A stretch of DNA of 5,918 nt from Bacteroidota bacterium (GTDB taxonomy: Bacteria; Bacteroidota; Ignavibacteria; Kryptoniales; JAKASW01). The stretch lies in contig JAJYJD010000230.1 in assembly GCA_021789755.1 (NCBI GenBank), positions 1 through 5,918 of the forward strand, written 5' to 3'. How positions within the stretch are numbered: position 1 is the first letter of the stretch; each line of letters begins with the position of its first letter. The position numbers were made by a program, and so were the translations under genes. A model generated the notes under the pieces. That model made no database searches. It was not told the DNA's origin and saw only the letters and a list, made by a program, of their open reading frames with translations. Positions 5,516 to 5,918 of the stretch are shown here, in pieces.

Positions 5516-5918
5516 AAGACATCGCCTGGTTTCGCTCTATTTGTGCCGCCAACGGGCTCAATTTAAGTGACGAACAAACCTCTCAATTCGAAATGTACCG
5601 CCAACTCCTTCTCTCCGCAAACAAACATGTAAATCTCATCTCCAGAAAGGATGAAGAGAATTTCTATCCGAACCACGCGCTTAACTCGATCTCATTACTT
5701 TTCGGGGAAAAATTGAAGCCGGATGCCTCGGTGCTTGATCTCGGTACAGGCGGAGGCTTGCCGGGGATTCCAATCCTTATCATATATAGAGGCATTGATC
5801 TCTGGCTGCTCGATTCGATCGGGAAGAAAACCTCCGCAGTTTCGTCCATTTTGGAAGGAATGCAGCTGGAGCGGGTTCATGTTGTAATCGGGAGAGCTGA
5901 AGAACTGTCAAGGAAACG
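5512..5918 (+). CDS. rsmG: 16S rRNA (guanine527-N7)-methyltransferase, 3' end cut by window
   Basis: SAM-dependent enzyme (RsmG, older name GidB) that makes m7G at position 527 of 16S rRNA, acting on the small subunit. Only the first 135 codons are inside the window; the complete protein is usually a little over 200 aa. An N-terminal helical part (about 1-65) with YRQLLLSANKHVNLISRKDE (29-48) and ENFYPNH is followed by the SAM-binding motif VLDLGTGGGLPGIPI (74-88). Then come LLDSIGKKTSAV (99-110), where Asp101 sits in the usual ribose-binding acidic position, and GRAEEL (127-132). These are standard RsmG signatures. The ATG at 5512 gives the expected N-terminus. There is no Shine-Dalgarno site; instead CTCCTCC (5500-5506), resembling the anti-Shine-Dalgarno sequence, lies just before it. 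Confidence 0.95.
   Translation, partial: MKDIAWFRSICAANGLNLSDEQTSQFEMYRQLLLSANKHVNLISRKDEENFYPNHALNSISLLFGEKLKPDASVLDLGTGGGLPGIPILIIYRGIDLWLLDSIGKKTSAVSSILEGMQLERVHVVIGRAEELSRK

Overview
The window looks like an ordinary bacterial chromosome segment carrying housekeeping genes, all read on the + strand, with G+C near half by eye. The protein types and gene order fit a member of the Bacteroidota/Chlorobiota/Ignavibacteria side of the FCB group: a YkfC-like peptidase without a signal peptide, an HNH protein of the 'LNQNYEPL' type, trpS-scpA-scpB-rluB packed together, and few clear Shine-Dalgarno sites. This placement is an inference and is not certain. I see no mobile element, CRISPR array, tRNA or rRNA.

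Layout: bases 1-243 are non-coding or hold only the tail of an unseen gene, and contain several short inverted repeats. A C40-family (NlpC/P60) peptidase with two SH3-like domains follows (244-1287). Next comes an HNH endonuclease (body to 1857) whose reading frame has no ATG, GTG or TTG where the family's N-terminus should begin. A tightly packed block follows: trpS (tryptophanyl-tRNA synthetase, with a four-cysteine motif suggesting a [4Fe-4S] cluster), scpA and scpB (the two non-SMC subunits of the Smc-ScpAB chromosome condensation complex), and an RluB-type 23S rRNA pseudouridine synthase. trpS/scpA overlap by 4 bases, scpA/scpB by 29 and scpB/rluB by 14, so translational coupling is likely. 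A 155-base spacer, which holds a perfect 7-bp hairpin and a possible 52-codon ORF, leads to the 5' part of rsmG (16S rRNA m7G527 methyltransferase), cut by the window end.

The block joins translation functions (tRNA charging, 23S and 16S rRNA modification) with chromosome segregation (ScpAB), a common arrangement in growth-linked bacterial operons. I did not find a clearly new biological system. The points most worth a second look are the iron-sulfur type TrpRS motif, the missing start codon of the HNH gene, the long acidic N-terminal tail of ScpB, and the small ORF joined at both ends by ATGA overlaps between rluB and rsmG.
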